Of a stretch of DNA of 64,000 nucleotides, positions 1 through 12,296 are shown piece by piece; positions within the stretch are counted from its first letter, which is position 1, and each line of letters starts with the position of its first letter. The stretch is from Nymphaea colorata (Eukaryota > Streptophyta > Magnoliopsida > Nymphaeales > Nymphaeaceae): assembly GCF_008831285.2 (NCBI RefSeq), contig NC_045141.1:12450106-12514105 (forward strand). The letters are read 5' to 3'. The notes under the pieces were generated by a model. It was given only the letters and a program-made list of their open reading frames with translations, was not told the origin of the DNA and did no database searches. Position numbers and translations under genes: made by a program.

Positions 1-1497
1 TTTCTTTCTAACATAAACTGCCCAAATGTTGTTGGTGCTAAGCGCTCTACAGGCTAGATAGGCAAGATTTGCTATATTAGTGTCCTTGATCCTTCTCATG
101 CCAACTCCTCCTTCGCTCTTCGGTAAGCAAAGTTGATCCCATTTAACCAAATGTGTTTTGTTTATGTTATTATTGCTAACCCAGAGGAAGTTAGCACACA
201 GGCTTTCGACTTTTTGCATAAATTTAAGAGGTAGTTTATATACCATGCCTGTGTAAGAGGGGATAGTGGATAAGACATACCTGATTAAGCAAATTCTGCC
301 TGCATAAGACAGCAATTTGTTCTTCCAGCTGCCCAATTTCTGATCAATTTTAAGCAACAATCCAGAACATTTATTTTCTACCAACCGTTTGTTTTGAAGA
401 GGTACTCCAAGATATTTAAAGGGGAGTTGCCCATCTTGCCACTCCATAATTCGAGCAGCCTTGCTAAGCTCTACTGGGCTGGTGTTGATCCCAATGATAG
501 TGCTTTTATCTTTGTTTACTTTGAGCCCTGAGCAGTTTTCCAGTTCTTGAAGGATACCCTTGATGGTCTTCAATGACTTCATGTGATAGGCTGCGAACAT
601 GATCAAGTCATCAGCATAAAACAGAGAATCAATGCCAGACCTGTCTTTACCTATCGTGGGCAGTTTAACTTGCTTATTGTTAATGACATGCTTCAGGCTT
701 CTCGTGAACATCTCAGCAACAATGAGGAAAAGGTACGGAGACAAAGGGTCACTCTGTCTTAAACCCCTTTGAGGAAAAAACCAATTTCCTTCCTTGCCAT
801 TGAGGACTACTGTCATACTGACAGTTCTAACCAAAGTCATCACTTTTTGTATCCAAATGGCGTCAAAGCCCAACACTTGCATGGCATTCTCCAAGAACTC
901 CCAAGACACTCTGTCGTAGGCCTTGCTGAAGTCAATTTTCACGCAAAGTGACTTGCTCTTCCTAGCTTCCATAGAGTGGATCAGTTCCTGAGCTAACAAA
1001 ATACTGTCTTGGATGCATCTCCCTGCTAAGAAGGCATTGTGGTTCACATCAATAATACGACATAAGATAGGTCTCATTCTCCTGACCATGATACGACTCA
1101 AGAATTTGGTGGTGCTGTTGCAGAGCGAGATGGGCCTAAAATTCTCAATATTATGATCACCTGGAATCTTAGGAATGACGACGATATGTGTACGGTTGAC
1201 CTTGCGAACCAGCCTACCATGAGCAAAAAAATCTCTTATATAAGCTTGGATGTCTTCTTTAACAATATCCCAGTTTTGAATGTAGAACTTGTTTGGGAAA
1301 CCATCAGGGCCAGGCGCAGAGTCAGGGTCGGCACCCTTAATCGCCTAAATGATTTCCTCTTCAGAAATAGGGGCTAATAAACTGACATTCTCTGCTGCAG
1401 TGACTGTTATCCCTTCCCGCATCTTGCAAGACAAACGCCCTGTTTCATTGCCTCTACTCAGTAGGTGGCTTAAGTGATCATGAAAGGCCTTGCGGAT
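1..1497 (-). mobile_element. LINE (non-LTR retrotransposon) reverse transcriptase, 5'-truncated, one internal stop
   Basis: The minus strand encodes a plant L1-type reverse transcriptase, the enzyme that copies LINE RNA into DNA at the target site. Reading downward I see PGPDGF (about 1320-1300), an IPKI block, FRPISLCN (about 1146-1122), a DFSKAYD block, a QSDPLSPYLF block (about 757-724; families usually have QGDPLSP), and the catalytic YADD at 618-607. A thumb-like KYLGVPL block lies near 410. The frame is open from 1344 to the left edge. An in-frame TAG sits at 1347-1345, just before the AIKGADP stretch. No endonuclease domain is present upstream, so the copy is 5'-truncated near 1497. 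It is most likely a dead copy. The 3' end lies outside the window. Confidence 0.93.
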
Positions 1498-1519
1498 GTT
1501 TCATTGCCTCTACTCAGTA

Positions 1520-1636
1520 GATGCTTCATTGTTGGCAGTAATTCTTGTAACTGAAAATGAATCGCGGATAAGCTTCAGCGATGATGAAATCATGAAAGAG
1601 ATTATCTACCCATACTTTGAAGATAATAGCACTTAG
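1520..1636 (+). other. Short open stretch, possible last exon of an unknown gene
   Basis: Directly beside the LINE truncation point the plus strand reads 38 codons of varied composition, ending in the residues IIYPYFEDNST and a TAG. It is preceded by a CTACTCAG that could act as a splice acceptor. Nothing else of the gene is visible, because the LINE lies where an upstream intron or exon would be. I do not recognise the protein. It could equally be chance or part of another repeat. Confidence 0.2.
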
Positions 1637-2985
1637 ATACTGTATGGTTGTGTCAGATCTCAGATCCAAAACTGCAACTAAAAGGTATGCATTGTAAAAT
1701 CTTTAATTTAAACAAGTTGAGGATCCTAATATCATGGATCTTAAATCACATGTTACATGTAAAAAAACCGTTGATTTAAAGTCAGATTGTAGGGGGAAGT
1801 AGGGAGAGAAGGAATGTCCTACCTTAAATCCACAAAATTGTTTTTTGAGATCCTGGTGACCTCAAATCACCGTGGATTTCATATCCCTGGTGAAACAAAC
1901 ACACCCTTTATTGACACTAGATCTGCACCGTTAAACATTAGCAATGCTAAAAATGCGTATCACAAAGTTTACCCTTTTTTGTAATCACTTGATGAACATA
2001 ATAAACATCTCTTGGAAGCTTCAATTTGTAAGCAATGAAAGTACCTCATAAATAAAAATCATTATCATTATGAAAGAGTGAAGTATACAAGCAGAAGACC
2101 AGTAGATAAAATTCTAACATTTATGCAACACATGAATAACGCATCCATACATGTGGTAGACAATTAATTAGAACACCCATTGTTACAAAAATGTAAAAAC
2201 AACAAGACAGGTGAAAAAACTGACGTAAGTCTGTATAAGATTTGAAGTAAAAAAAAAAAAGTATGTCGTCTTACAAAGAGATACTTATCCTCATCCCTTT
2301 TTACTATATAAATACCTAGCTGCCTCGAGAGCATAATATTTTAGGATCACATGTATATTTATAGCTACCTTAGGTATGTAGGAGTAGTTCATTCTACCGT
2401 CTAGCTAAAAGCAGAAGCCTTGACCCTTTTTCTCATCCTTTCAGGGCATTAGGTTTGTTTTAGTTATCTTGGGATGATGCCCACATTATACTTCAACCTT
2501 TATATCGATGCCCCCCTTTTGCATTATAGGGAATTGATGTCACATGAGCTCGAAACAGAGACTGGACACCTATGAACCCTACTCCATTCATTGGACATAC
2601 TCCCTTTGATGTGAACATAGACTACTCATCAAAAACCTTTATCAGAAAACAGTCAAAATGAAATTTTCATAACAGATAACTCATCTAAAAAAGGTAAAAG
2701 GAATACTTGCATGTGATAGTAAATGGCTAAAATAGATCCTTCTTCTTAGAGTAGAAAATTGGGGAAGTATCTCTAAGCACCTTGAACAAGCATGGCTGCC
2801 ACAGAATAGGCAGTGGGGCCATTGCCTGTTTGGAAGTCGAGCAGGACATATAATTGATGACGTCACCTCTAATGAAGCAAAATGGTACACACATTTGCCA
2901 TAATCGATATAACAACTAATTAATAATTGATGATGGCACCTCTAATGAAGCAAAATAACTCACATTTGTCATAACCAGCTTTTAG

Positions 2986-2988
<3 letters not shown>
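1637..2988. other. Intergenic, AT-rich, no gene seen
   Basis: No coding sequence is supported here. Around 1640-1915 is a MITE-like block ending in a GAAACAAACACACCC terminus, but I could not fix both ends. At 2849-2905 and 2923-2975 there is a diverged direct duplication of about 54 bp that shares CACCTCTAATGAAGCAAAAT. Confidence 0.4.

Positions 2989-2989
<1 letters not shown>

Positions 2990-3044
<55 letters not shown>
2990..3044. repeat. (AT)n then (AG)n microsatellite
   Basis: About 39 bases of alternating AT are followed by a short AG run to 3044. A short open frame read through the tract is not a gene. Confidence 0.95.
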
Positions 3045-3073
3045 TTGAGCTCTGCCACATGATCGGCTACCGA

Positions 3074-3111
3074 GATGTAGCCCATGTAGGCCCTACCTTG
3101 GCTCCGCCCTG
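3074..3111. mobile_element. 3'-end fragment of the small hAT-like MITE family
   Basis: The stretch reads TGTAGCCCATGTAGGCCC and then TACCTTGGCTCCGCCCTG. It matches the right end of the MITE copies at 37375-37562 and 51465-51653. The left part of the element is absent, so this is a lone end. Confidence 0.5.
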
Positions 3112-3154
3112 AGGACAACCATTTCGACTTCATGTAGCTTCCCTTAATGGGCGG

Positions 3155-3840
3155 CATGTAGAGACCACTCCCTATTATCGGTCCCCAAAAAAAGCATGGA
3201 ATAAAAATTCCATGTCGTCTGTACAGGAGAGTAAAATTTGTGGGTTAATTGTCCACCATCAAACATGACACGAGCCACGAGCCGGCCGTGGAATCTGGAA
3301 GTTTAATTCCAATCCACCAAGCCCAGCATAAAAGGACCAAGGCAAGCAAAATCGAGCCAATGAACTGTTATCGAGTACATTCATGTCATGAACCAACCAA
3401 GCCGAGCAGATCTATATAATCTGCCAAGTAAGTATTGTCAGTATCGATTTTGGTCCTACATATATCAATCAGTCAGTTGGCCCAATATCATCTGAACGTG
3501 ATTGGACCACAGTGGCCTATTTTCTTATTCTAGAAATGACAAAACCAATTAAGTTAAAAAGTAAAGAAACCCAGAAGATTGGAGCCTCAGAAGGCAGCAC
3601 ACAACAACATTAACAAGACTTCGCTAATCCTATTTTGGAACAGACCTACTACGAGCAGCGTTATTAGATTCCGATCCCAAATCTGAATATGTAAAAAATT
3701 TATTAATTATACGTGTGTAAAAAATTGTAACCAACAAGCATCTAACAATTCCAATTTAAGATCTATAATTTTATAATTTAAACGTAAGTTTTGGGCTTAC
3801 CCTACCTTGATTCCAAAGACCATGGAAGAAAGTAGAAATG
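3155..3840. other. Intergenic, no gene seen
   Basis: I see no supported coding sequence. The block leads into the GAGCTCGAG-type repeats. Confidence 0.5.
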
Positions 3841-3844
3841 TACA

Positions 3845-4330
3845 ATGAGAGTGACTCGAATTGCATATTGTTTGGCTAGAACTTTATTCGAACTCTATGA
3901 GGCCAGCTCAAGCTCGAGTCAATAAACCAGCTCCTCTAGTGTAAGCTCGTGTCCCAAAACAAGAGCACGACTGTTTATTTAGCTAGACTAGATGGTTTCT
4001 AAAACCATCAAGGTAGGGGCCTCTAACACCAAGGACGGCCTTGCAATGGAATTGACAAATCCACTTGATAAAACTCGGGCAATGTAGCAAGGCCGCGAGG
4101 TGAACTGGCTTCCAAAACCGATCTTTGATTCCAGAGTCGGTCCTACTAGTAAGGGAAGGGTGAACACGAGCCGAGTCGAGCTCGAGTTCAGCCAGCTCAA
4201 GCTTGGCTCGACTAATGAAATCTCGAGCTCAAGCTCGAGAATGGCTCGATGGAAGTAACTCGAGCTCGACTCGATAGTTTCGAGTTCAGCTCAAGCTCGA
4301 GTCTAAGGCTTGATAAGCTCATTTACAGTA
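3845..4330. repeat. Dispersed repeat rich in GAGCTCGAGT and CTCGAGC motifs
   Basis: The block is built of many short inverted and direct copies of CTCGAG, GAGCTCGA and AGCTCAAGC. Related sequence occurs at about 14420-14650, 23590-23770, 34270-34470 and 47750-47960. This is the look of a non-autonomous DNA element family. I could not define termini or a target duplication here. Confidence 0.45.
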
Positions 4331-4431
4331 AGGGTGACAGGGGAAGGTCGATGTGCAGAGGAAGAGAGAAGAATCTAACTTTAGAATAAATACAAAAATA
4401 TTTCCAGAGGACTCTACGAACAGAAACTCTT

Positions 4432-4740
4432 GCTCACTCCCATGAGGGTTTTTGAAATGGGAAAAGCTCAGACTCTGAAACCCTCACCCGCTTGAGCAAT
4501 GGGGTTTCAAGAAACCCTCGCTCGCTCAACCCTTGTCAAGCGTGGGTTTTTAAGGGTTTCAGAAAGAAAAACCCTTTGAGCAAGGGGTTCAAGAAACCCT
4601 CGCTCGCTTGAGCGATAGGGTTTCAAAAACCCTGTTTCAGAAACCCTCGCTCAGGCAAGCGAGGGTAGCACGGAGAAACCCTCACTCACTCAACCCTCGT
4701 TGAGTGAGGACTTTTAAAACCCTCACTTGAATAGGATTTT
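4432..4740. repeat. Array of palindromic GGGTTTC/GAAACCCTCGCTC units
   Basis: About eight copies of GAAACCCTCGCTCG or its complement CGAGGGTTTC alternate in both directions, so the strand can fold into several stem-loops. Copies differ by small changes. No coding potential is apparent. Confidence 0.6.
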
Positions 4741-4967
4741 CAAGCCTTGGGAGTTTAAGATTGAGAGAGAGATTGAGACACAGTATAGCACCTTGGGCAT
4801 TGGCTGATCTACAGCAGAGGAGAGCGTTTTGCAGCCTCACCGATCGCCCATTGTCGGTGAGACGGTGCCAGCCTCCCATTTTGATGAAATCAAAGAAAGT
4901 GAGGAGAAAAAACACATGTTGAGAAATGAAACTCAAAACAAAATAAGTAGTAATTGCATTTTGCTAT

Positions 4968-5323
4968 TCAATTTTTACGAGCCGAGTCAAGCTTAAAAGT
5001 TCGAGTTAAACTATGAGCTTGAGCTCCACTCGTGTACTTAAAACAGCCCACTCGAGCTCAATTTCGAGCCAACTTAAAAGACGAGTTGAAATATGAGCGA
5101 GTTAAAATATGAGCTTGAGATCCACTCGTGTACTAAAACAGCTATTCAATTTTTACTCGAGCCTGAGTCAAGCTTAAAAGTTCGAGTTGAACTATGAGCT
5201 TGATCTCCACTCGTGTACTAAAACAGCCCACTCGAACTCGATTTCGAGCCAACTAAAAAGACGAGTTGAAATATGAGCGAGTTAAAATATGAGCTTGAGA
5301 TCCACTCGTGTACTAAAACAGCC
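4968..5323. repeat. Tandem duplication, about 177-bp unit, two copies
   Basis: Copy 1 spans about 4968-5144 and copy 2 about 5145-5323, both starting ATTCAATTTTTAC. Each contains two copies of a sub-repeat with TATGAGCTTGA and TCCACTCGTGTACT. The flanks carry the GAGCTCGAG-type repeat. Confidence 0.75.
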
Positions 5324-5329
5324 GACACC

Positions 5330-5700
5330 CTTACCTACCAGGCCGGTTTACTAAAAGGGGAACCAGTTAAGACATTGATTTTTTTTTTTCTGAAAATAAA
5401 TAATTAATTAAAATAATTCAGCGCTTAGAAAACGAAAAAGATCGACAAAACGATCACGCTGCCTGCCGCCCTTTTATGCAATGAGATGATGTGATACGCA
5501 TTGGACTATGCTGCATGCCGACGCGGTTCAGAGCGCATGTGCAGCAGGAGATGTCAGTCCTGAATTCCAAGACATCAATTCGAAGGGGAAGAGACATCAT
5601 CATCACGTGTACTAAGCACGACCGGCTCATTCATAACTACCCCAAAAAAAAAAAACAAAGCACGCAGGAAAGATCCACCTCAGGGGAACCAATGCTAACC
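5330..5700. other. Intergenic spacer downstream of the Aux/IAA gene
   Basis: No gene is supported. A 90-codon plus-strand frame at 5491-5763 has mixed composition, shows no recognisable motif, and partly overlaps the transcript end of the neighbouring gene. Confidence 0.4.
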
Positions 5701-6204
5701 CGTTCTAACACAATCAACGCGCGGTCGTTGCAATCTTTGAAGGGAAGAAAATATCAGGAATAAATAACAAACTTCAAAGGATAGTGCCAAGACGCATATA
5801 AGTGCCACCTCCAGTCGTGGAAGACCCGATAGAACAGAGCAGAACATACTTTTTCCTCGCTGGTAAAGTAGACAACAGACTGGCCTTTTTACAGACAATG
5901 TTCGGTGAAAACAACCAAGGACTCGAAAGCATACAATATACCTAACGTCTGTACTAGCCAAGTTCGTTTAAACATGTCTAACTAAAAATTCAGTTTCAGG
6001 CTGCAATAATAACGTAGCATCTAGCCCACGGACCATCTCCCAGCACATGAGATCCTCCGCGGTTGGACACCATCATGATGCCCATAGTACAGTTAATCGC
6101 AGACTCAGACAGGATTTGGACTGTCAAGTAAATTCCGCAAAAGCTAGAGTCCACCCAAACTCCCGTCGACCAGAAGACAGCATCCATGATTCAGATGCTT
6201 CAAA
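5700..6204 (-). other. Probable 3' untranslated region of the Aux/IAA gene
   Basis: This is the sequence immediately after the TAG stop of the Aux/IAA gene, read on the minus strand. It is T-rich in places and has no long frame in the gene's direction beyond short chance ones. The exact polyadenylation site cannot be read; the lower bound is a guess. Confidence 0.4.
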
Positions 6205-8415
6205 CTAGTTCCTGTTACGGCATTTCTCCATGGCCCTAGGAGCTGTAAAACAAGAGTTGAAGGCAGAATGTCAGATTTGCGTCCTATAATTAGATTATCA
6301 AAACAGAATTAAACATCAAATACTTGAGAGAGGGGATCAAAGCACTCAAATTTCAAAACAAGTACAATTTCCAAATAGCTACTAAAACATCCTAACTAAA
6401 AGCAAGAATAATTTCAACTCTTCACAACTTAAATTGAATCCCGTGCTCAAAATGATTAAGAATTTAGGTTGCAAACTTAGACCACCAAATGGAAGTATTA
6501 TGTGATGAAACAAGTCAACTATGACACCTTACCATGTCAAGTTCTAGCCTTCTAGGCTCATTCAACGTGATGATGACATCAGGTTGAATAAAAGTATTCT
6601 ATTATGAGATCGGAAAAACCAACGAAAATGATTGATCATGCATTTCTCAAAATCCCAATGGATTGACAAACTGAACTAAGAAGAGCACGTACCAAGGCCA
6701 ATGGCATCAGATCCCTTCATAATCCGTAGCCGTCTGCATGAATCAACAAACATACTGCAGAAAAGCACAATAGTTCAATCAACAAGAAATTCAATCTTCA
6801 AAACTCGGGGATACTTGACTCTTTAAGGACAGTTACAAATTTCACAGCTACATGGAAACAAATATGTCTTAGCCTCAAGAAACGTACTCCCAAGGCACAT
6901 CACCAACAAGCATCCAGTCGCCATCTTTATCTTCATAGGAAAGCACATATTCTGATCCATGAAGAAGATCCATCAACTTACTCTCGCTCATAAGGTCTCT
7001 GCCTGGAACCCCATGAGAACCACACTGACCTGAAACCAAGCAGAGCAAGCAGTAACTAGATCCCACACCAGAACATCATACAACAGGACCGAGAGATTAT
7101 TCCATCTTTCAAACTTCATGTCTCCGAAAAACCAAGGCAGAGAAGCAATCACAAAGATAAATAAATAGCCCAAGAGATTTTCTGATCCATACAGTTTCCA
7201 TAACAGTTGAAAAAAATAATTTAACCTGGAAAACAAGAATACCCAGACAAAAAATGTTATAGAGGAGCTTACCAATTGTAAAACAGCTGAACATTTTCTC
7301 CAAAGCAGATGACAGTTCACCATAAGTTGCACATGTTTTAAGGTCGACTTTCCTCAGATATGGAGCACCATCCATGCTGACCTTGACAAACAGTGGTCCT
7401 GAACCCGGCTTTCCATCAACCTCCTCATTAGCTTTTGAGCTTGCAGCCAATGTGTTTTTACGGTATGACCTGATAGGAGGCCAACCCACAACCTGTGCCC
7501 TGCATTTGATAGGCAGGTCAAATGAAAAACCAGTGGCAAACAAAAACCAGTCCAGTGGAAAGCAGCAAACTGACAGTAGACAGATTTAACAATTTATAAA
7601 TTTTTATAGAAATGGCATTTATACTTGGCAGCAGGAGCCACAACGTGGTTGTTTGCAGAGCCAATTTGCTTATTGCTGGAGTCCTTGGCAACATGAGGCC
7701 TGTCCAGTGATATCTTTGGAGAGACGATCTCTTTCATTATAGGAGTAGCAGATAGGTCCTTAACATTAGTACTCTTTGCCACAAGATTACTTGCTGAAGC
7801 CCTAGCTCCAGAATGTTCTAGACCACTTGCCTGCCATGGCCCAGTACCCTGCTTCATACCAACAGAAGTCGTCGTCAATCCTGAACTGCCAGTGAACTTT
7901 CCCTGTGCTGAAGTCTTAATCTCAGTATCAGAAATTGCACTAAACATCCATTTTCCCTCCACACATATATTGCCTTTGACCTCTGTAAACCCATCCATGG
8001 CATCAGAAAACCCTCTCTTGTTTCCAGACACGATGTTTTTCTGAGAGGTTGGATAAAGGCTGTTTCTCGAGTGTTTCTCTTCACTTGTTCCTTCCTTTAC
8101 AGGACCCAAAGGGAAGAGGTTTTTCTCCCCAACCTTAACATTGTTTGACAGGGTGAAGTCGAGATCCCTTACAGGAGACTGTGAACCGGGTAGGCCAAGC
8201 CTAAGCTCTGTCTCCTTCAAGTTCATGCTCTCGTCCTTTGCATCCAAACCAGAGGTGACCACAGAGCTATCTCCAGAAGAAGAATCTGAGAGCCCCATGT
8301 AGTTATGCTCGGTCAATTCAGGGCTACTCTGGCCAGTGCTATCCAGTGAAGCAGATGGAACTGGCAGATGGACCTTGTTAGGCCCCTCCTCTACATGGCC
8401 AAGTGGGGATGACAT
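6205..8415 (-). CDS. IAA9: Aux/IAA auxin-responsive repressor, IAA9-like (IAA8/IAA9/IAA27 clade), 5 coding exons
   Basis: Aux/IAA proteins are short-lived nuclear repressors that bind ARF transcription factors; auxin glues them to TIR1/AFB for destruction. I read five exons: 8415-7625, 7499-7273, 7029-6888, 6754-6693 and 6242-6205. All have GT..AG introns and join in frame to 419 aa. Domain I is TELRLGLPG (69-77) with the LxLxL EAR repressor motif. [12 protein letters not shown] (130-141) is a conserved basic block. Domain II, the degron, is QVVGWPPIR (266-274). The PB1 part (domains III and IV) runs from [16 protein letters not shown] (about 300) through [16 protein letters not shown] (371-386) to [15 protein letters not shown]. 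The start is supported by NYMGLSD and the SPLG opening typical of this clade. At 419 aa it is longer than Arabidopsis IAA9 because of a long spacer between domains I and II. All key motifs are intact. The exact ortholog within the clade is inferred. Confidence 0.95.
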
Positions 8416-8426
8416 TAAGGAATATC

Positions 8427-11400
8427 CTGCAGTTTATCAGTCAGTCTTACCTGCATGTGAATTTTAACCAACCATTAGTTAATGACAAGCTCCAGGTGTA
8501 TTCAATGGACATTAATCCTCAATCATCTACGAGAATGATAAGATTTATATTTCCCAACATGCACTTGTGGAGGGTGCCTTCAAGAAAGCCACTAGCAGCA
8601 GGAAACACACACATGATGTTCCGAAGGAAAGCAAGGTGGATGGGTCATGAGAGAGATGATAATTTCTTCCTCGATCAAATTTGACAGCAATATCAAAAAG
8701 CAACTACAAGAGGTAAAATCTCATACAGATGACTGCTAAACCATGCACAGGAAGTTAGTTCCTAAGGCAGATATATAAGAGGCTAGTAACTAACCCCACA
8801 TTTCTTTACTTTTTATTCTCTATACTCTAAAGGTAAGTCTCATTACCCATAATTCACATTCAAGTAAGCCAGATGCCAGGACTACGTTAAAAATTAATTT
8901 TCTTTCTTTTCCAACACCTTCATTCTTAATGCTTTCACACTCATCATAAAGTTTCATCACAGAGACACACCAAGATATTGAGCATGCTAGTGAGAAACTT
9001 TGCCTGTGGGGAGAAGACTAATGCTGAATTTGCAAAAAAGCTACAAGAATCAAATATACAGAAAAAAATCTACAAAGAATCAAATCCTAAAAGAGTAATG
9101 TTCAAGGATTTGATACAGGTGGCACATTCAATGTGAATTGCTGAGTGCATTATCAGTAACTAATATAGCAAATGAATGTTACGTGGACAAAGTGTAAATT
9201 AATGAAACTGGAGATAAGCTTGCCACCCACATAAGCTACTAGAGGAAATCTATCCAGTATAAGACATTAAAATGAGGCCCTTAACAGATGAAGTAATGAA
9301 AACTTTAGAGAAAATACAAAAGCAACAAACCAAATCTGAATGTTAACCAATGTTGTTAAATGCGACGAGGCAAAACGAAGCATTATTAAGCATGGTGAAG
9401 TAAACCGAGGCATAGCGAAGCATGAGCATTGGGATTAAAATTGTGAAATATATGATATTCATAAAAGTAATGACAAAAAATGAAAAAACAACCACTATGA
9501 TAACAAATAGGTAAGTAAAGGGCGACGTGAAAAAACATATTTAACCCATGTTAGTTGCCATTTGCTTTTGGCTGCAAATTGTTTTGATTCGGTGGCTTAT
9601 CCATGTATTCAATTATTAGTATTATTACTATTATTTAAGTTTCCAAAGTTTCTTTTTTTTTTATTTTTTGCCTTTTCACGTGATTCTTATTAAGTTATTG
9701 CAATTCAATTTTCCTAGCTCTCTGAATCAGACAGATTGATTTGATTCAAAAAATTGATTTTAATGACATTGTAGCAAACTATGTGCTCTAGAATATCACA
9801 AGAAAGCTCCATTTACTTCTCTAAGATCATTCACCAAAACACTAAACAAACAAAAAATAGACACCTTTACACGACTCTTGAACAAGAGCATAGACATATA
9901 CAATAAGCAACTAGACAACTCAAAAGCACTATAGCCCTCATGCCTTGAGGTTAAAGACAACGCTTCCAGTCTCATCTCCAACCAATTAATCAGCAATATG
10001 CATCCGGTGAACAAGAGGTCTACCAGGACGACCTTTCTGTAATACTATTTTGGTATTCACGACCTTCACTGTCAGCGTACGACTGCTTGTCCCAGGTCTG
10101 CGCTGATCAACCTCGGTGAAACTAGGTTTCAGTTTCCTCGTTTCAGGTTTTACTTGCCACATTGTGAACAGACAAAATTCCTAGTTCCATTCGTAAGAAA
10201 GACACGTCACATGCAATGCCTTTACAGCATCATGAACCAAAAATTTAGTGACAATTATTGAAGCATGATAAACAAGAAAAGTGGAAAAAACAAATCAAGT
10301 ACAAAAGAATCTAACAGTTGAAGTCGTCTGAGAAAATATCAAAGAGGAAAGTGAAAAGGAGGCAAAAAATCATGGCAGCTCCATGCAAAAGTCTGGTTGA
10401 TGGAATTAAGGCTTCACAAAGTAGACTCCTGCTATACATTTAAAAACACCAAGGACAAGAGTGATTACAAATAAAGAACTAATCAGTTCATCAACCAAAT
10501 GGTCCAAATCTAACCACAATGGGACAGCAACATAAAAAAATAACAAAAAATCCAGCAGATGTGAATGCCAAATTGATGCTTGAATTTAAAGAAAAAGATG
10601 CCAGTTTTAAGAAGAGGTGCTCGATGGAAACAGTGCGGTGTTCTTTGCTCAATTGTTGATCATTTTTCTCGATTATTTTCTTTGATTCGTGGTTCTAACC
10701 CGACTTTTCACAGCTTGATAGCAAAAGCTCCAATTTGTCAAGCCCTAAAACTCTGACTTTTGCATCCAATTCATGAAATATTGCTGGAACTGGTGAAGAA
10801 CACATGCCTGTGGAAGCCAGCAAAAATCCATTGAAATTTGATGAATTGTGATACCAAAATCTTCTATAACAAGCCTGTAACCTTTCTAGCACAAGAAACC
10901 CGATCCAATCTGGCAGAGAAACTCAAATTTTACTTTGAAAACATGAAATTACAACCAGTAGCAGAAGCGGCGGTTCTCCAGCAAAGATCATGAGAGCTAG
11001 ATAACACACTTGAGCACAGCCGTGAAGGAGGCATTCTTCAACACAGAGAGAACAGAGAGAGAAGGGTCCCAGAAAAAGGCAACGGTGGGAGAGACTCAGC
11101 GAGAGAGAGAGAGAGAGAGTAATCTCCTGTTTAGTGGAAGCCTGAAAGGCGTTTAAAAACGTTTCTACAAGTTGTTTAAAGAGGTGAAAAAACGGTGCAC
11201 TTCACACCACTTCACACCTCAGAGAGCATGCCCTTAATAACGCTGCATTGTTAACGATCACCACACAAGCACCTAATCAGATAATGTTGCGTAATTGCGC
11301 ATAGCTGTCAGACAATGAATTTTTAGAGACAGCAGGCAAAATTAGTCACAAGGACAAACACCCAAAGATAAAATCCCCCAATTGATCAATATGATAGTAA

Positions 11401-12296
11401 TTTTAGAGCCTACAAGGAAAGACATTTGCGCAGAATAGATTTTGCTGCTTTAACCAAAAAGAGAGTATATGCTTTAAAGAAGCAAATATGGTCCCGTAAG
11501 AGAAAGAAAGAGGATTAAAAGCAGAAACGGTAGAATCGTACAAATCCTCCAAGGAAAGCAGATACTTTTTCACACAAAACTCATAAAACAAACCAGATGA
11601 ACACGGAGTAGCACTTCTCGCTCAGGAACAATTTACAGCTCAAGTGCAACTCTCAGAAAACACCGGACTCCTTCTTTACTAGTTAGAATACAGAAATTGA
11701 GAACGAAAAACCAAAGAAAAGAACGAAAGAAGCTTAGCGGGGACTAAAACCGAGACGATTCTGAACTGAATCTTGTTCAAATGAAACAGAAAGCAAGCAA
11801 GGAGAAATACGAAGGCAAGAAGAACGGCAGTACTAAAAATTTTATTAAGCTGAGCAACAAACATGAATTTTATCTTAGAATCCACAGCTTTCAAACTCTC
11901 ACTTGTCACAGAACAGAAGAAAACAAACAAATATAACCGAATTAACCCAATAAGAGGGAAAAATAACTAACAAAACGTGGCGAAAAGAAAACGGGAAACC
12001 CCTGAGAAAGAACACGAATTAAAAAAATTAGTCTCCGCACTCTCACTGCAACTCAATTGCTCATCTCCATTCCGCGTTGATTCACGACGCAGACAAAAGA
12101 TCGGTCTTACGCCTTGTGAAGGGGGGGGGGGGATCAGCATTTTCGTCTTCGATTTTCAGTCAACTAAAAACCGGAAAAAACCATTACAGAGAAACAGCTT
12201 ACACAGAACGCATAAGGTTGAACAATTTCAATGAGATATGAAAAACAGAAAGAAGAAAAGGAAAGGAGAGACGATCTAGAGTGAACTGCAACTCAC
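8427..12296 (-). other. Leader (5' UTR) intron of the Aux/IAA gene
   Basis: A donor, CTGCG then GTGAGT, is read at 12296 on the minus strand. An acceptor, CTGCAG, ends at 8427, 11 bases before the start codon. Between them lie 3.87 kb without a convincing gene. The intron includes short repeats at 9345-9430 (GCGACGAGGC and AAGCATNRT motifs), a (GA) run at 11101-11119, and a possible alternative first exon near 11 kb. A leader intron suits this clade, but no transcript evidence is available here. Confidence 0.6.
10934..11130 (-). other. Possible alternative first exon inside the leader intron
   Basis: On the minus strand a CT-rich tract (11119-11101) is followed by a 34-codon frame starting at ATG 11034 and then by TTTTCAAA with a GTAAAA donor at 10933. 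This is the layout of a plant 5' exon: pyrimidine-rich leader, short upstream frame, splice donor. It could give a second transcript start for the Aux/IAA gene. There is no clear TATA box, so this remains a guess. Confidence 0.25.

Noticed and set aside
7109-7543. 144-codon frame as a complete protein
   Set aside because: It is exon 2 of the Aux/IAA gene read on into its introns. The spliced model explains it.
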